From the NCBI RefSeq assembly GCF_039541575.1, contig NZ_BAABGM010000011.1, forward strand, positions 62,001 to 126,000: a stretch of 64,000 nucleotides of DNA, read 5' to 3'. This stretch comes from Fodinibacter luteus. Lineage in GTDB: Bacteria > Actinomycetota > Actinomycetes > Actinomycetales > Dermatophilaceae. Positions 32,109 through 40,683 of this stretch are shown here, piece by piece. The notes under the pieces were generated by a model, which was given only the letters and a program-made list of their open reading frames with translations, was not told the origin of the DNA and searched no databases. Numbering within the stretch: position 1 is the first letter of the stretch; each line of letters starts with the position of its first letter. Made by a program: the position numbers and the translations under genes.

Positions 32109-32966
32109 ATGACCGACCGCCCCGAGCAGGTTCCCGCCCAGCAGCAGCAGTGGCCCGGCAGTGATGCCGACCTCACGCCGCCCGCCGACCACGGTGCCTC
32201 CTCGTGGACCGGGCGCGACCGCCTCACGCGCAAGCGGGCCGTCGTCACCGGCGGCGACTCCGGCATCGGCCGGGCCGTCGCGGTGACCTTCGCCAAGGAG
32301 GGCGCCGACGTGCTCGTCGCCCACCTGCCCGAGGAGGAGGCCGATGCGCGGGTGACGGCCGAGCTCGTGCGGGCCGAGGGCCGCCGCGCCGTGCTGCACC
32401 CCGCGGACCTGCGCACCGCCGACGCGGCGCGGGAGCTGGCGGCCCGGGCGGTCGACGAGCTCGGGGGGGTCGACGTGCTCGTGTGCAACGCCGCGTTCCA
32501 GATGACCCACCAGGCGCTCGCGGAGTTCCCCCCCGAGCAGCTCGAGCGCACGTTCGCGACGAACGTCCTCGGCACGTTCTGGCTCATCCAGGCGCTCGCC
32601 CCGCAGCTCGAGGACGGCGGGTCCGTGCTCGTCACGACCTCGGTCCAGGCCTACTCCCCGTCCGACCACCTGCTCGACTACGCGGCGACGAAGGCGGCGC
32701 TGAACAACCTCGTCGTCAACCTCGCGCAGGAGCTCGGGCCGAAGGGCGTCCGGGTCAACGCCGTGGCCCCCGGGCCGATCTGGACGCCGCTCATCCCCGC
32801 CACGATGGAGCCGGAGAAGGTCGACGGCTTCGGCTCGGACACCCCGCTCGGCCGGCCCGGCCAGCCGGTCGAGGTGGCCGCCGCCTTCGTCTTCCTCGCC
32901 TCGGACGAGGCGAGCTACGTCTCGGGATCCGTCCTCGGCGTCACCGGCGGCAAGCCGGTCTTCTGA
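32109..32966 (+). CDS. SDR family oxidoreductase, general stress protein 39-like
   Basis: A 285-residue classical SDR with the N-terminal extension (Gln-rich, QQQQWPGSDADLTPPADHG region) typical of the Gsp39/YhdF/YhxC group, which is SigB-controlled in Bacillus. The cofactor motif TGGDSGIGRAVAV is at about 47-59, NAAFQM near 130, and catalytic YAATK near 197. AGGAG lies about eight bases before ATG 32109. Substrate unknown. Placement between a SigB-type promoter and the sigma gene supports a general stress role. Confidence 0.85.
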   Translation: MTDRPEQVPAQQQQWPGSDADLTPPADHGASSWTGRDRLTRKRAVVTGGDSGIGRAVAVTFAKEGADVLVAHLPEEEADARVTAELVRAEGRRAVLHPADLRTADAARELAARAVDELGGVDVLVCNAAFQMTHQALAEFPPEQLERTFATNVLGTFWLIQALAPQLEDGGSVLVTTSVQAYSPSDHLLDYAATKAALNNLVVNLAQELGPKGVRVNAVAPGPIWTPLIPATMEPEKVDGFGSDTPLGRPGQPVEVAAAFVFLASDEASYVSGSVLGVTGGKPVF

Positions 32967-33166
32967 CCGGGTGGCCGCCCCCGGTCGGGGCCGGCGAGCC
33001 CGGGCCAGCCGCCTCGGGCCGGACGGGAAGTCGTCGGTCCGCAAACCCCCGTCCCGGTCCGCACCCCGTTAGTTTCGGAGATCCGGGCGGGGATCCGACC
33101 AGCCGTCCTCCCCGGGTTCACGTGGTCCAGCAGTGGCGCCATCCTCACCTCCCGAAGGACGAGACC

Positions 33167-33982
33167 ATGGCCCACACCGCTCTGTCCCCGACGACCGACG
33201 CGGACGTCGCGCTCGACGCCGACCTGCGCGTCGACGAGCTGGCCCGCGAGCTGCGCGCGACCGAGGACCCCCAGCGCTGCCGCGACCTGCGCGACGAGAT
33301 CGTCGAGCTCATGCTCCCGCTCGCGGACGCGATCGCGATGCGGTACGCCGGGCGCGGCATCGAGAGCGAGGACCTCGTCCAGGTGGCCCGCACCGCGCTC
33401 GTCAAGGCGGCCATCCGGTACCGGCCGGGGGCGGGCCCCGGCTTCTCCGCCTTCGCCTCCCCGACCATCTCCGGTGAGGTCAAGCGCTGGTTCCGCGACC
33501 AGGGGTGGTCGGTGCGCCCACCGCGGCGCATCCAGGAGCTGCGCACCCGCCTCGTCGCCGAGGAGGAGCGGTTGCGCCACGACCTGGGGCGCAACCCGCA
33601 CGACGGCGAGCTCGCCGCCGGCCTCGAGGTGCCGGTCCGGGACGTCGTCGAGGCGCGCGGCTGCTCGGCCGGCTACCACGCAGTGTCGCTCGACGCGCCG
33701 ACGCCGACCGGGTCCAGCCTCGCCGACCACCTCCTCGTGAGCCCGTGCCACACCGCCGACCTCGACACCCGGGACGCCCTGCGTCGCGCGCTCGCCGAGC
33801 TCGGCGAACGGCAGCGACTCGTCCTCTTCCTGCGGTTCGTCGAGGAGCTCACCCAGCGCGAGATCGGGGAGCGGATCGGGGTCAGCCAGATGCAGGTGTC
33901 CCGGATCCTGCGCGGGGTCCTCGAACGCCTGCGCCTCGAGCTCGCGGAGCACCCGCTCGCCGTGGCGGAGCCCGCCGCCTGA
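33167..33982 (+). CDS. SigB/SigF-type RNA polymerase sigma factor
   Basis: A 271-residue group 3 sigma factor. Region 2 includes LADAIAMRYAGRGIESEDLVQVA and FSAFASPTISGEVKRWFRDQGW, diagnostic for the SigB/SigF/SigG family; region 3 follows; region 4 is LGERQRLVLFLRFVEELTQREIGERIGVSQMQVSRILRGVLERLR. ATG 33167 has GAAGGA upstream. It is the likely reader of the GNNT-N15/16-GGGTA promoters in this window. No anti-sigma (RsbW-like) or anti-anti-sigma gene is adjacent, which is unusual for the family. Confidence 0.9.
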   Translation: MAHTALSPTTDADVALDADLRVDELARELRATEDPQRCRDLRDEIVELMLPLADAIAMRYAGRGIESEDLVQVARTALVKAAIRYRPGAGPGFSAFASPTISGEVKRWFRDQGWSVRPPRRIQELRTRLVAEEERLRHDLGRNPHDGELAAGLEVPVRDVVEARGCSAGYHAVSLDAPTPTGSSLADHLLVSPCHTADLDTRDALRRALAELGERQRLVLFLRFVEELTQREIGERIGVSQMQVSRILRGVLERLRLELAEHPLAVAEPAA

Positions 33983-34020
33983 CACCCCGCCCCGTCGGGC
34001 GTGTTCCCGGCCGGGCGCGG

Positions 34021-34026
34021 TAGCGT
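34021..34026 (+). promoter_or_regulatory. -10 box (TAGCGT) of the serine hydrolase gene
   Basis: TAGCGT lies seven bases before ATG 34034 with no ribosome binding site between, fitting a leaderless transcript. Confidence 0.5.
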
Positions 34027-34033
34027 CCGCGCC

Positions 34034-35389
34034 ATGCGTGTCGTTCTCCGCATCGTCGCGGTGCTCCTCGTCCTCGTCGTGGCCGCCGCCGTGGCCGGCT
34101 ACTTCTACGCGAGACCGTTGCTCGCGACCGGGACGGGGTACGCCGCGCACAACTCGTGCGCCGTGACGCTCGTCGCGGGCCGCGAGAACCCCGACGACGA
34201 CCTGCCCGCCAACCCGCTCGTGCCGTTCCTCACCGGCTACGTCAACGAGGCGGGGCGCTCGAGCACCTCGCAGATCCTGTTCACCCTGTCGACGCAGAAG
34301 GCGTGGTACACCCGCGGGTTCGGCTGCACCGTCGCGAAGGAGCGGCCCGTCCTCACCGAGGAGGCGACGAAGGTCGTCGCGGACGCCAACCCGTTGTCCA
34401 CGGCCGAGGGCCCGCCTGCGAACCCGGAGGTCGAGGCCGCGATCGGGCGGGCCTTCGGTGACGACCTGCCGACCGAGCGGTCCGACGAGCTGGGCACCCG
34501 GGGCGTCGTCGTGCTCCGCGGCGGCCAGCTCGTCGGCGAGCGCTACGCCTCCGGCTTCGACCGCGACACCCCGCAGCTCGGCTGGTCGATGAGCAAGAGC
34601 GTCACGAACCTGCTCGTCGGGCGGCTCGTGCACCAGGGCCGGCTCGCGGTCGACGACACCGAGCTCGTGCCGGGGTGGACCGACGAGCGGCGCACGATCA
34701 GCGTCGACCAGCTGCTGCGGATGACGAGCGGCCTGAAGTGGGACGAGACCTACAGCCTCGGCACGCCGATCACCCGGATGCTCTACGCCGAGCCGGACAT
34801 GGCCGCCTACGCGGCGAGCCAGCCGCTCGCCCACCAGCCGGGGTCCTACCAGCAGTACTCGAGCGGCTCGACGAACGTGCTGTGCGGGGTCCTCACCGGG
34901 CTCGCCGACCTCCCGGCATCCGACCTGCCCCGGCAACAGCTGTTCGCCCCCCTCGGGCTGACCTCGGCGACGTGGGAGGTCGACGCCGTCGGTACCCCGG
35001 TCTGCAGCTCCTACCTGTGGGCGACGCCGCGCGACTGGGCCACGATCGGGCAGTTCGCCCTCCAGGACGGGGTGTGGGCCGGCGAGCGCCTCGTGCCCGA
35101 GAGCTGGATGCAGCAGTCGACGACCGCGACCCAGGTCAACGAGAGCGAGGAGAAGGGCTACGCCTCGGGGTGGTGGGTCAACCGCCAGACCGACGGCACC
35201 CTCGTCGACCCCGCGCTGCCCGAGGACGCCTACTGGGCCAGCGGTCACGACGGGCAGCGGCTCTACGTCGTGCCCTCGGCGGACCTCGTCGTCGTGCGGC
35301 TCGGGTTCAGCCCCGAGGTCGAGCCCGAGCAGCTGCGCACGAACGAGCTCGTCGCCGAGCTCGTCGCCCTCGCCCCCGCGGAGGGCTGA
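34034..35389 (+). CDS. Membrane-anchored serine hydrolase, class C beta-lactamase-like
   Basis: A 451-residue protein with an N-terminal transmembrane anchor (about 4-26), then an extracytoplasmic domain. The penicillin-binding-type catalytic motif SMSKS (Ser-x-x-Lys, about 186-190) is clear; a Tyr-containing motif lies in YQQYSSGSTN (about 273-282) and the third box is represented by ASGHDGQ (about 410) rather than a classical KTG. Members include esterases and D-aminohydrolases as well as beta-lactamases. Leaderless start. Monocistronic; followed by a short hairpin before a convergent gene. Confidence 0.85.
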   Translation: MRVVLRIVAVLLVLVVAAAVAGYFYARPLLATGTGYAAHNSCAVTLVAGRENPDDDLPANPLVPFLTGYVNEAGRSSTSQILFTLSTQKAWYTRGFGCTVAKERPVLTEEATKVVADANPLSTAEGPPANPEVEAAIGRAFGDDLPTERSDELGTRGVVVLRGGQLVGERYASGFDRDTPQLGWSMSKSVTNLLVGRLVHQGRLAVDDTELVPGWTDERRTISVDQLLRMTSGLKWDETYSLGTPITRMLYAEPDMAAYAASQPLAHQPGSYQQYSSGSTNVLCGVLTGLADLPASDLPRQQLFAPLGLTSATWEVDAVGTPVCSSYLWATPRDWATIGQFALQDGVWAGERLVPESWMQQSTTATQVNESEEKGYASGWWVNRQTDGTLVDPALPEDAYWASGHDGQRLYVVPSADLVVVRLGFSPEVEPEQLRTNELVAELVALAPAEG

Positions 35390-35396
35390 CGACGGA

Positions 35397-35411
35397 CCCG
35401 GCGGCGCCGGG
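35397..35411. terminator. Short hairpin between convergent genes
   Basis: CCCGGC-GGC-GCCGGG gives a 6-bp stem with a 3-nt loop between genes ending at 35389 and 35423. Weak but in the right place. Confidence 0.4.
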
Positions 35412-35422
35412 GAGCGGACGGG

Positions 35423-36361
35423 TCAGATCGAGGCGGTCACGGTGACGCGAGTGGCGTCGGCGACGTCACCGAACAGCGGCACGCACGAGACGTCGACGCT
35501 CGCGCCGGCCTCCCCCGCCGGGGCGGTGCACACCGTGTCGACCGAGTCACCGCCGTCCGGGGTCACCGACAGCGTGAAGAGCACCGGGAACCCCTCGGCG
35601 TCGCGCAGGATGGCCGTCATCCCGGTGATGTTGACGACGGGGATGCCGCCACCCTGCTGCTCGAGCGACCAGCCGTCGGCGATGGTCGCTCGCGGCAGCT
35701 CGAACCCGTCGCCGACGGCCAGGTCGATGCGCTCGCCGAGGCCCTCGGTGGGGATCTCGGAGGGCAGCGTCGTGGGCAGGTCGCTCGGCAGCTCGGTCGG
35801 CAGGATCGTGGGGAAGGTCTCGCTCACCTCGTCGACGGTGCGCGCGAAGAGGAAGAACCCCGCGGCGACGACGAGCCCGGTGAGCACGACGATGACGACG
35901 GCGGCGATGAGGCAGCCCTTGAGCAGGCCGTTGCCACCCTGCGTCGGCGGCGGGTACTGCTGGCCGCCGGGGGCACCGTAGCCGGTCTGCGGGTACCCGC
36001 CGGGGGCACCGGGGCCGCCCTGGGGGTACCCGCCGGGGGTTCCGTAGCCGCTCGGCGGGTAGCCGGTCGGCGGGTAGCCGGCCGGCGGGTAGCCGGCCGG
36101 CGGGTACGGGTCCGCCTGCGGGGCCGGGGCGGCTCCAGCGGTCGCGGCGCTCGTCGCCGCCGGGTCGGGGCGCGGCAGGGCCTGCGTGCTCGAGACGTCG
36201 AGCGCCTGGGTCTCGTCGGCCGGGCCGGCCCACGAGGGCAGGGGCGGCGGGGCCGTCGGGTCGCTCGGCAGGGGCTCGCGGAACTCCTCGGTCCACTGGC
36301 TGCCGTCCCAGTAGCGCTCGCGCCCGTCCGGTTGCAGGTGCCATCCCGCTGGTGCCGACAT
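35423..36361 (-). CDS. DUF2510 protein with Pro/Gly/Tyr repeats and one membrane helix
   Basis: A 312-residue protein. Residues 1-32 are a DUF2510 module (AGWHLQPDGRERYWDGSQWTE). About 65-140 is a Pro-Gly-Tyr-rich linker with PPAGY-type repeats. A transmembrane helix follows (about 150-172, LIAAVVIVVLTGLVVAAGFFL) and then an extracytoplasmic domain with two Cys near the end, probably a disulphide. ATG 36361 has GGAGGG upstream. DUF2510 proteins are mostly actinobacterial and of unknown role; the topology suggests an envelope sensor or scaffold. Confidence 0.85.
   Translation of the reverse strand: MSAPAGWHLQPDGRERYWDGSQWTEEFREPLPSDPTAPPPLPSWAGPADETQALDVSSTQALPRPDPAATSAATAGAAPAPQADPYPPAGYPPAGYPPTGYPPSGYGTPGGYPQGGPGAPGGYPQTGYGAPGGQQYPPPTQGGNGLLKGCLIAAVVIVVLTGLVVAAGFFLFARTVDEVSETFPTILPTELPSDLPTTLPSEIPTEGLGERIDLAVGDGFELPRATIADGWSLEQQGGGIPVVNITGMTAILRDAEGFPVLFTLSVTPDGGDSVDTVCTAPAGEAGASVDVSCVPLFGDVADATRVTVTASI
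36051..36108 (-). repeat. 12-15-bp tandem coding repeats (GGCGGGTAGCCG type)
   Basis: Four to five near-identical units, read on the minus strand as Pro-Pro-x-Gly-Tyr codons, within the linker of the DUF2510 gene. Likely prone to length variation. Confidence 0.7.
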
Positions 36362-36416
36362 CTGGCCCTCCTCCGTGGTCCCTGGGGGGCAGCGTAGCCC
36401 GGGCCGGCCGGGTCGT

Positions 36417-38126
36417 TCAGCGGGCCCCGAGGGCCGCGGCGATGCGCTCGCCCTGCTCGACGGTCCACCCCGGCGGCTCGGTGACCGCCGCCCACCCCTC
36501 GAGGTTGGCCCGGGCGGTGTACATGTGGCCGTAGCCGTCGGGGACGTCGCCCGCGCCGGGCATGTCGAGCAGCACCTGCCACATCGTGACGAGGGGGACC
36601 CACCCCATCGTCTCCACGACGTCGGGGCCACGCTGCCCGTCGTCGAGCCACTCCGGGCGATCGAAGGCGAGGTCGCTCGAGAAGAAGACGACGGGGTCGG
36701 ACGCGTGCTGGAGGTAGACGAGCCGGGTCGGCCCCCACGCGGCGGTGCCGCGCTCGAGCCCCCCGTGCTCGTCGGAGAAGCGCACCGTGCGTCCCTCCTC
36801 GTAGACCGGCAGGGATGCCGGGGAGCCGGCGTCGCGGTCCGTCCCGAGCCGGGCGTGGAGGTCGTTGAGGAAGGTCGGCCCGACCATGAGCGCCCCGTCG
36901 ACGGGCTCGTTGACGATGTTGACCGAGGTGAGCACGCTCTCGACGCCCATCGTGCCGAGCGAGAGCCCGTAGAGGTACAGGGCCGGTCGCTCCGCCTCCG
37001 GGAGCGTCGCCCAGTGGGACCGGACGGTCTCGAAGACGGTGCGGGAGGTGTCGACGACGGCCTCCTGGTCGCCGAGCAGCGAGATCCAGCTCGGCAGGTA
37101 GGAGTACTGCACGCCGGCGATGGCGGTGTCACCGTTCCAGAGGTACTCGAGCGGGTCGGTGGCCCGGTGGTCGAGCAGCCCCATGCCGGTCGTCGTCGCG
37201 ACGACGAGCACCTTTCGGTCGAAGGCCCCGGTGCGCTTGAGCTCCTCGAGCACGAGGTCGGCGCGGGCCTGCACCGTGTCGGCGCTGTGCAGGCCGGCGA
37301 AGACGCGGATCGGCTGCTTGGCGCCGGGGCCGTTGACCGCCTCGAGCCGCTCGACGGTGGGCCCGCCGCGCACGAAGAGGCGGCCGTAGTAGCCGAGGTC
37401 CTCCCACGACGTGAGGGACTGGGGCGAGCCGGACCGCTCGGGCGCGGTCGGCCGGTCCGTGCTGTGCGAACCCGTGGTGTCCCGCGGTGCGAAGAACGCG
37501 TTCGCCCCCGCGAAGAACCCGTTGACGATGACGCCGGACCACAGGCCCCACAGCAACGTGACGACGAGGCCGACCCCGAGGACGACCGACAGCCGGCGCG
37601 GCAGCCGACGGGCCAGGCGGGACACGGTGAGGTGGCCGAGGAGGCGCACGGCCCGGGCGAGCACGAGCAGCAGCGTCGCGACCGAGAAGGTCACGACGAG
37701 CACGACCGGCCAGATGAGCGGCGACGTCGGCTCCATGCCGAACAGGGCCCGGATGTCGTTCTGCCAGCCGACGAGCTTCCACGCGTTGAACAGCACGGCC
37801 ACGAGCCCGAGGCCGACGAGCACGACGAGCGAGGCGGTGCGCCACCGCCCGCGCAGCCCGGGGATGCCGAGGTAGCGCCACACCGCGTGCGCCCCGGCGC
37901 CCAGGCCGTAGCCGACGACGACCGTCACCCCCGAGACGACACCCTGCAGCCACGCCGCGCGGGGCAGCAGCGACGGCACGAGCGAGGCGGCGAAGGCCCA
38001 CGTCGCGGCGGTCAGCCCGACACCGGACAGCACCCGGTCGAGCACGCTCTCGGGGCGGCCCAGCACGGGCACCCACGGGCTCTCGCGCGCGCGGACGGCC
38101 GCCTGCTCGACGAACGCGACGGTCAC
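36417..38126 (-). CDS. Membrane alpha/beta hydrolase (Abhydrolase_9 type)
   Basis: A 569-residue protein. The N-terminal third has five or so transmembrane helices (about 35-55, 63-85, 98-115, 138-160, 183-205), the pattern of the Abhydrolase_9 N-terminal domain. The C-terminal catalytic domain carries the nucleophile elbow YGLSLGTMG (about 395), a common actinobacterial arrangement. Substrate unknown; esterase/lipase activity near the membrane is likely. GTG 38126 has GAGGA upstream and a TACGCT box about 35 bp further. Divergent from the acetyltransferase gene. Confidence 0.82.
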   Translation of the reverse strand: MTVAFVEQAAVRARESPWVPVLGRPESVLDRVLSGVGLTAATWAFAASLVPSLLPRAAWLQGVVSGVTVVVGYGLGAGAHAVWRYLGIPGLRGRWRTASLVVLVGLGLVAVLFNAWKLVGWQNDIRALFGMEPTSPLIWPVVLVVTFSVATLLLVLARAVRLLGHLTVSRLARRLPRRLSVVLGVGLVVTLLWGLWSGVIVNGFFAGANAFFAPRDTTGSHSTDRPTAPERSGSPQSLTSWEDLGYYGRLFVRGGPTVERLEAVNGPGAKQPIRVFAGLHSADTVQARADLVLEELKRTGAFDRKVLVVATTTGMGLLDHRATDPLEYLWNGDTAIAGVQYSYLPSWISLLGDQEAVVDTSRTVFETVRSHWATLPEAERPALYLYGLSLGTMGVESVLTSVNIVNEPVDGALMVGPTFLNDLHARLGTDRDAGSPASLPVYEEGRTVRFSDEHGGLERGTAAWGPTRLVYLQHASDPVVFFSSDLAFDRPEWLDDGQRGPDVVETMGWVPLVTMWQVLLDMPGAGDVPDGYGHMYTARANLEGWAAVTEPPGWTVEQGERIAAALGAR

Positions 38127-38252
38127 GGTGGGTCCTCGGGGGTGTGGAGACGGGCGCTCCCAGCGTAGGCGTGCGCCGGGTGCCTCGCGGACGGGTTCCG
38201 CGGATGCCGCGGGCGCGCCACGGGTGAGAGGGTGGGCGCAGGAGGTGGTCCC

Positions 38253-38591
38253 GTGACCGACGAGGACGAGGTCGTCGTGACCCGCAACGAGGACGAGACC
38301 CGGTGGGAGGCCCACGTCGGCGGGGTGCTCGCCGGGTTCGCCGCGTACCGGCCGGGCGAGCGGGTGGTCGTGTTCACCCACACCGAGGTCGACCCGGCGT
38401 TCAAGGGTCGCGGGGTGGGCGACGCCCTCGCGCGCCACGCGCTCGACGAGGTCGCCGCCGAGGGCACCCGTCGGGTGCGTCCTGCCTGCCCGTTCATCCG
38501 CGCGTGGATCGACCGCCACCCCGACTACGCCGCACTCGTGCAGGGTGCGACGACGGCGGCGGCCCCCGCCCCCGACCGCCCGGAACCGTGA
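38253..38591 (+). CDS. GNAT-type N-acetyltransferase (YjdJ-like)
   Basis: A 112-residue minimal acetyltransferase. Motif A is the stretch VDPAFKGRGVGDALARHALDEV (about 50-71), the acetyl-CoA pyrophosphate loop; CPFIRAWIDRHPDYAALV closes the domain, as in the YjdJ/Gtf group. GTG 38253 has GGAGG seven bases upstream. Its stop overlaps the next start by 4 nt (GTGA). Substrate unknown. Confidence 0.85.
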   Translation: MTDEDEVVVTRNEDETRWEAHVGGVLAGFAAYRPGERVVVFTHTEVDPAFKGRGVGDALARHALDEVAAEGTRRVRPACPFIRAWIDRHPDYAALVQGATTAAAPAPDRPEP

Positions 38592-39130
38592 CCCGCGACG
38601 GCATCCGGCTGCTCCTCATGAGCGACACGCACGTCCCCACCCGGACGCGCGACCTGCCCCCGCAGCTGTGGGACGAGGTCGCCCGGGCCGACCTCGTCGT
38701 GCACGCCGGCGACTGGACCCAGCTCGCCCTGCTCGACCGGCTCGCCGAGCGCAGCCGCTCCCTGCTCGGGTGCTGGGGCAACAACGACGGCCCCGACGTG
38801 CGGGCCCGCCTGCCGGAGGTCGCCCGCGCGGACGTCGAGGGCGTGCGCGTGGCCGTCGTCCACGAGACCGGGCCCCGGCAGCGCCGCGAGGAGCGCATGC
38901 GCGTCGCCCACCCGGACGCCGACCTCCTCGTCTTCGGGCACAGCCACATCCCGTGGGACACCGCGCACGCCGGGTTGCGGCTGCTCAACCCGGGGTCACC
39001 GACCGACCGACGCCGCCAGCCGCACTGCACCTACGTCACCGCGCGGCTGGCCGACGGGGCCGTCGAGGACGTCGTGCTGCACCGCCTCCCGGCGAGGCCC
39101 GGGGCCGGGGCGTCCGTGAAGGGCAGGTAG
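38588..39130 (+). CDS. Metallophosphoesterase (MJ0936/YfcE-like)
   Basis: A 180-residue calcineurin-like phosphoesterase. Metal-binding motifs are visible in order: SDTHVPTR (D-x-H), HAGDWTQ (G-D), WGNND (G-N-N-D), VHETG and FGHSHIP (G-H-S-H). This set matches YfcE-type cyclic phosphodiesterases. GTG 38588 is coupled to the acetyltransferase stop. Physiological substrate unknown. Confidence 0.88.
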   Translation: MTRDGIRLLLMSDTHVPTRTRDLPPQLWDEVARADLVVHAGDWTQLALLDRLAERSRSLLGCWGNNDGPDVRARLPEVARADVEGVRVAVVHETGPRQRREERMRVAHPDADLLVFGHSHIPWDTAHAGLRLLNPGSPTDRRRQPHCTYVTARLADGAVEDVVLHRLPARPGAGASVKGR

Positions 39131-39136
39131 GGCCGG

Positions 39137-40006
39137 TCAGCGCTCCTCCCAGTGGAAGCGCACCTCCTGCCCCGGCTGGAGCTGCGCCGCCCGGTCGACG
39201 TGCGCCGTGCGGACGACGCCGATGACCGGGTAGCCGCCGGTCACCGGGTGGTCGTTGAGGAAGAGCACGGGCTGCCCGTTGGGAGGCACCTGGATCGCGC
39301 CGCGCACCATCCCCTCGCTCGGCAGCTCGGCGTCCCGGACATCGGGGTGCCGCTCGAGCGCCTCGCCCTCGAGCCGGATCCCCTTGCGGTCGCTGCGGGC
39401 CGAGACCGTCCACGAGGCGCGGCCGAGCCGCTCGGGGTGCGCGAACCAGTCGTGCCGGGGCCCCTGGAGCACCGACAGGTCGACCGGGCCCGGGTGGGGC
39501 ACGGGCACCGCGGCCACCTCGACGTGCGGGTAGCCGTCGGTGCGTGTGCCGATCTCGAGCACCTGCCCGGCCCGCACCGGTGCCGGGCCCAGGCCCGACA
39601 TGGTGTCGGTCGACAGCGACCCGAGCACCTCCGGCAGCGCGAGCCCACCGCGGAACGAGACGTACGTGCGCAGCCCGCTGACCGGCATCCCGAGCGAGAG
39701 CACCTGCCCATCACGCAGGGTGAAGGGGGCCAGGTGCGGCACGGCCCGGCCGTCCGCCACCGCCCGGGCGGGGGCACCGGTGAGGCACAGGAGGACGTCG
39801 CCAAAGGCGCGCACGCGCAGGCCGCCGAAGGTCACCTCGAGGGCGGCGGCCCCGACCTCGTTGCCGACGAGGCGGCCACCGAGGAGGTAGGAGCCGAGGT
39901 CGGCGGCACCGGCCCGGCCGACGCCGACGGCGAGGTGGCCGACCCGGCCGCGGTCCTGGACGAGGGTCAGCGGGCCGGGGTCGACGACCTCGACGCGCCG
40001 GATCAC
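39137..40006 (-). CDS. pxpC: 5-oxoprolinase subunit PxpC
   Basis: A 289-residue protein of the biotin-dependent carboxyltransferase-like (KipA) family. VVDPGPLTLVQDRGRVGHLAVGVGRAGAAD opens the domain; FGGLRVRAFGDVLLCLTGA and RTYVSFRGGL follow; LFLNDHPVTGGYPVIG is the conserved closing motif. With PxpA and PxpB it forms the ATP-dependent prokaryotic 5-oxoprolinase that turns 5-oxoproline into glutamate. GTG 40006 overlaps the pxpB stop (GTGA). Last gene of the operon. Confidence 0.92.
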   Translation of the reverse strand: MIRRVEVVDPGPLTLVQDRGRVGHLAVGVGRAGAADLGSYLLGGRLVGNEVGAAALEVTFGGLRVRAFGDVLLCLTGAPARAVADGRAVPHLAPFTLRDGQVLSLGMPVSGLRTYVSFRGGLALPEVLGSLSTDTMSGLGPAPVRAGQVLEIGTRTDGYPHVEVAAVPVPHPGPVDLSVLQGPRHDWFAHPERLGRASWTVSARSDRKGIRLEGEALERHPDVRDAELPSEGMVRGAIQVPPNGQPVLFLNDHPVTGGYPVIGVVRTAHVDRAAQLQPGQEVRFHWEER

Positions 40007-40677
40007 CGGGTCACCTCGGTGAAGCGCACGGTGGTGCCGGGGACGAGCAGGGCGGGCGGGCGGCGATCGACGTCCCAGAGCACGACGTCGGTCGTGCCGA
40101 TGAGCTGCCAGCCGCCCGGCGACTCGCGGGGGTAGATGCCGCTGAACGCCCCGGCGAGGCCGACGGCACCGGCGGGGACGCGGGTGCGCGGCTCGTCGTG
40201 GCGGGCGACCTCGAGGCGGGGGTCGCCGCCGACGAGGTAGGCGAAGCCGGGGGCGAAGCCACCGAAGCCGACCCGCCACGGGGTGCCGGTGTGGGCCGCG
40301 ACGACCTCGCCCGGGGTGAGGCCGGTGCGGCGCGCGACCTCCTCGAGGTCGGGGCCGTCGTAGCGGACGGGGATCCGCAGGATGCCGTGCTGCGGGCCCG
40401 CGGCGCCCGGTGTCGCCCGGGCCGCCGCCTCGGCGACGACCCGGGAGAGGTCGGCGAGGTCGGTCGTCGGCCGGGCGACGACGAGCAGGGTACGAGCGGC
40501 GGGGACGACGTCGTCGACCTCGGCCCAGACCCCCTCCCCCGCGGCGACGAGGGGCGCGAGCACGGCGTCGATGGCGAGCACGGCCTCGATGTCGTCGGTC
40601 TCGAGGAGCAGGGCGGCGTCGCCCATCGGCAGGAGGCGCACGGTCGGGGGGGCCGTGGCGGGTCGGGTCGGCGACAC
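40003..40677 (-). CDS. pxpB: 5-oxoprolinase subunit PxpB
   Basis: A 224-residue KipI-type protein. LLPMGDAALLLE near the N-terminus and the strongly conserved WRVGFGGFAPGFAYLVGGD with PRTRVPAGAVGLAG (about 140-180) mark the family; SPGGWQLIGTT closes it. Subunit of 5-oxoprolinase. GTG 40677 lies six bases after the pxpA stop. Confidence 0.92.
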   Translation of the reverse strand: MSPTRPATAPPTVRLLPMGDAALLLETDDIEAVLAIDAVLAPLVAAGEGVWAEVDDVVPAARTLLVVARPTTDLADLSRVVAEAAARATPGAAGPQHGILRIPVRYDGPDLEEVARRTGLTPGEVVAAHTGTPWRVGFGGFAPGFAYLVGGDPRLEVARHDEPRTRVPAGAVGLAGAFSGIYPRESPGGWQLIGTTDVVLWDVDRRPPALLVPGTTVRFTEVTR

Positions 40678-40683
40678 GACGAC

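Noticed and set aside
33072..33094. GTTT-N13-GGGGAT as autoregulatory SigB promoter of the sigma gene
   Set aside because: The spacer is too short and the -10 deviates; not reported as a feature.
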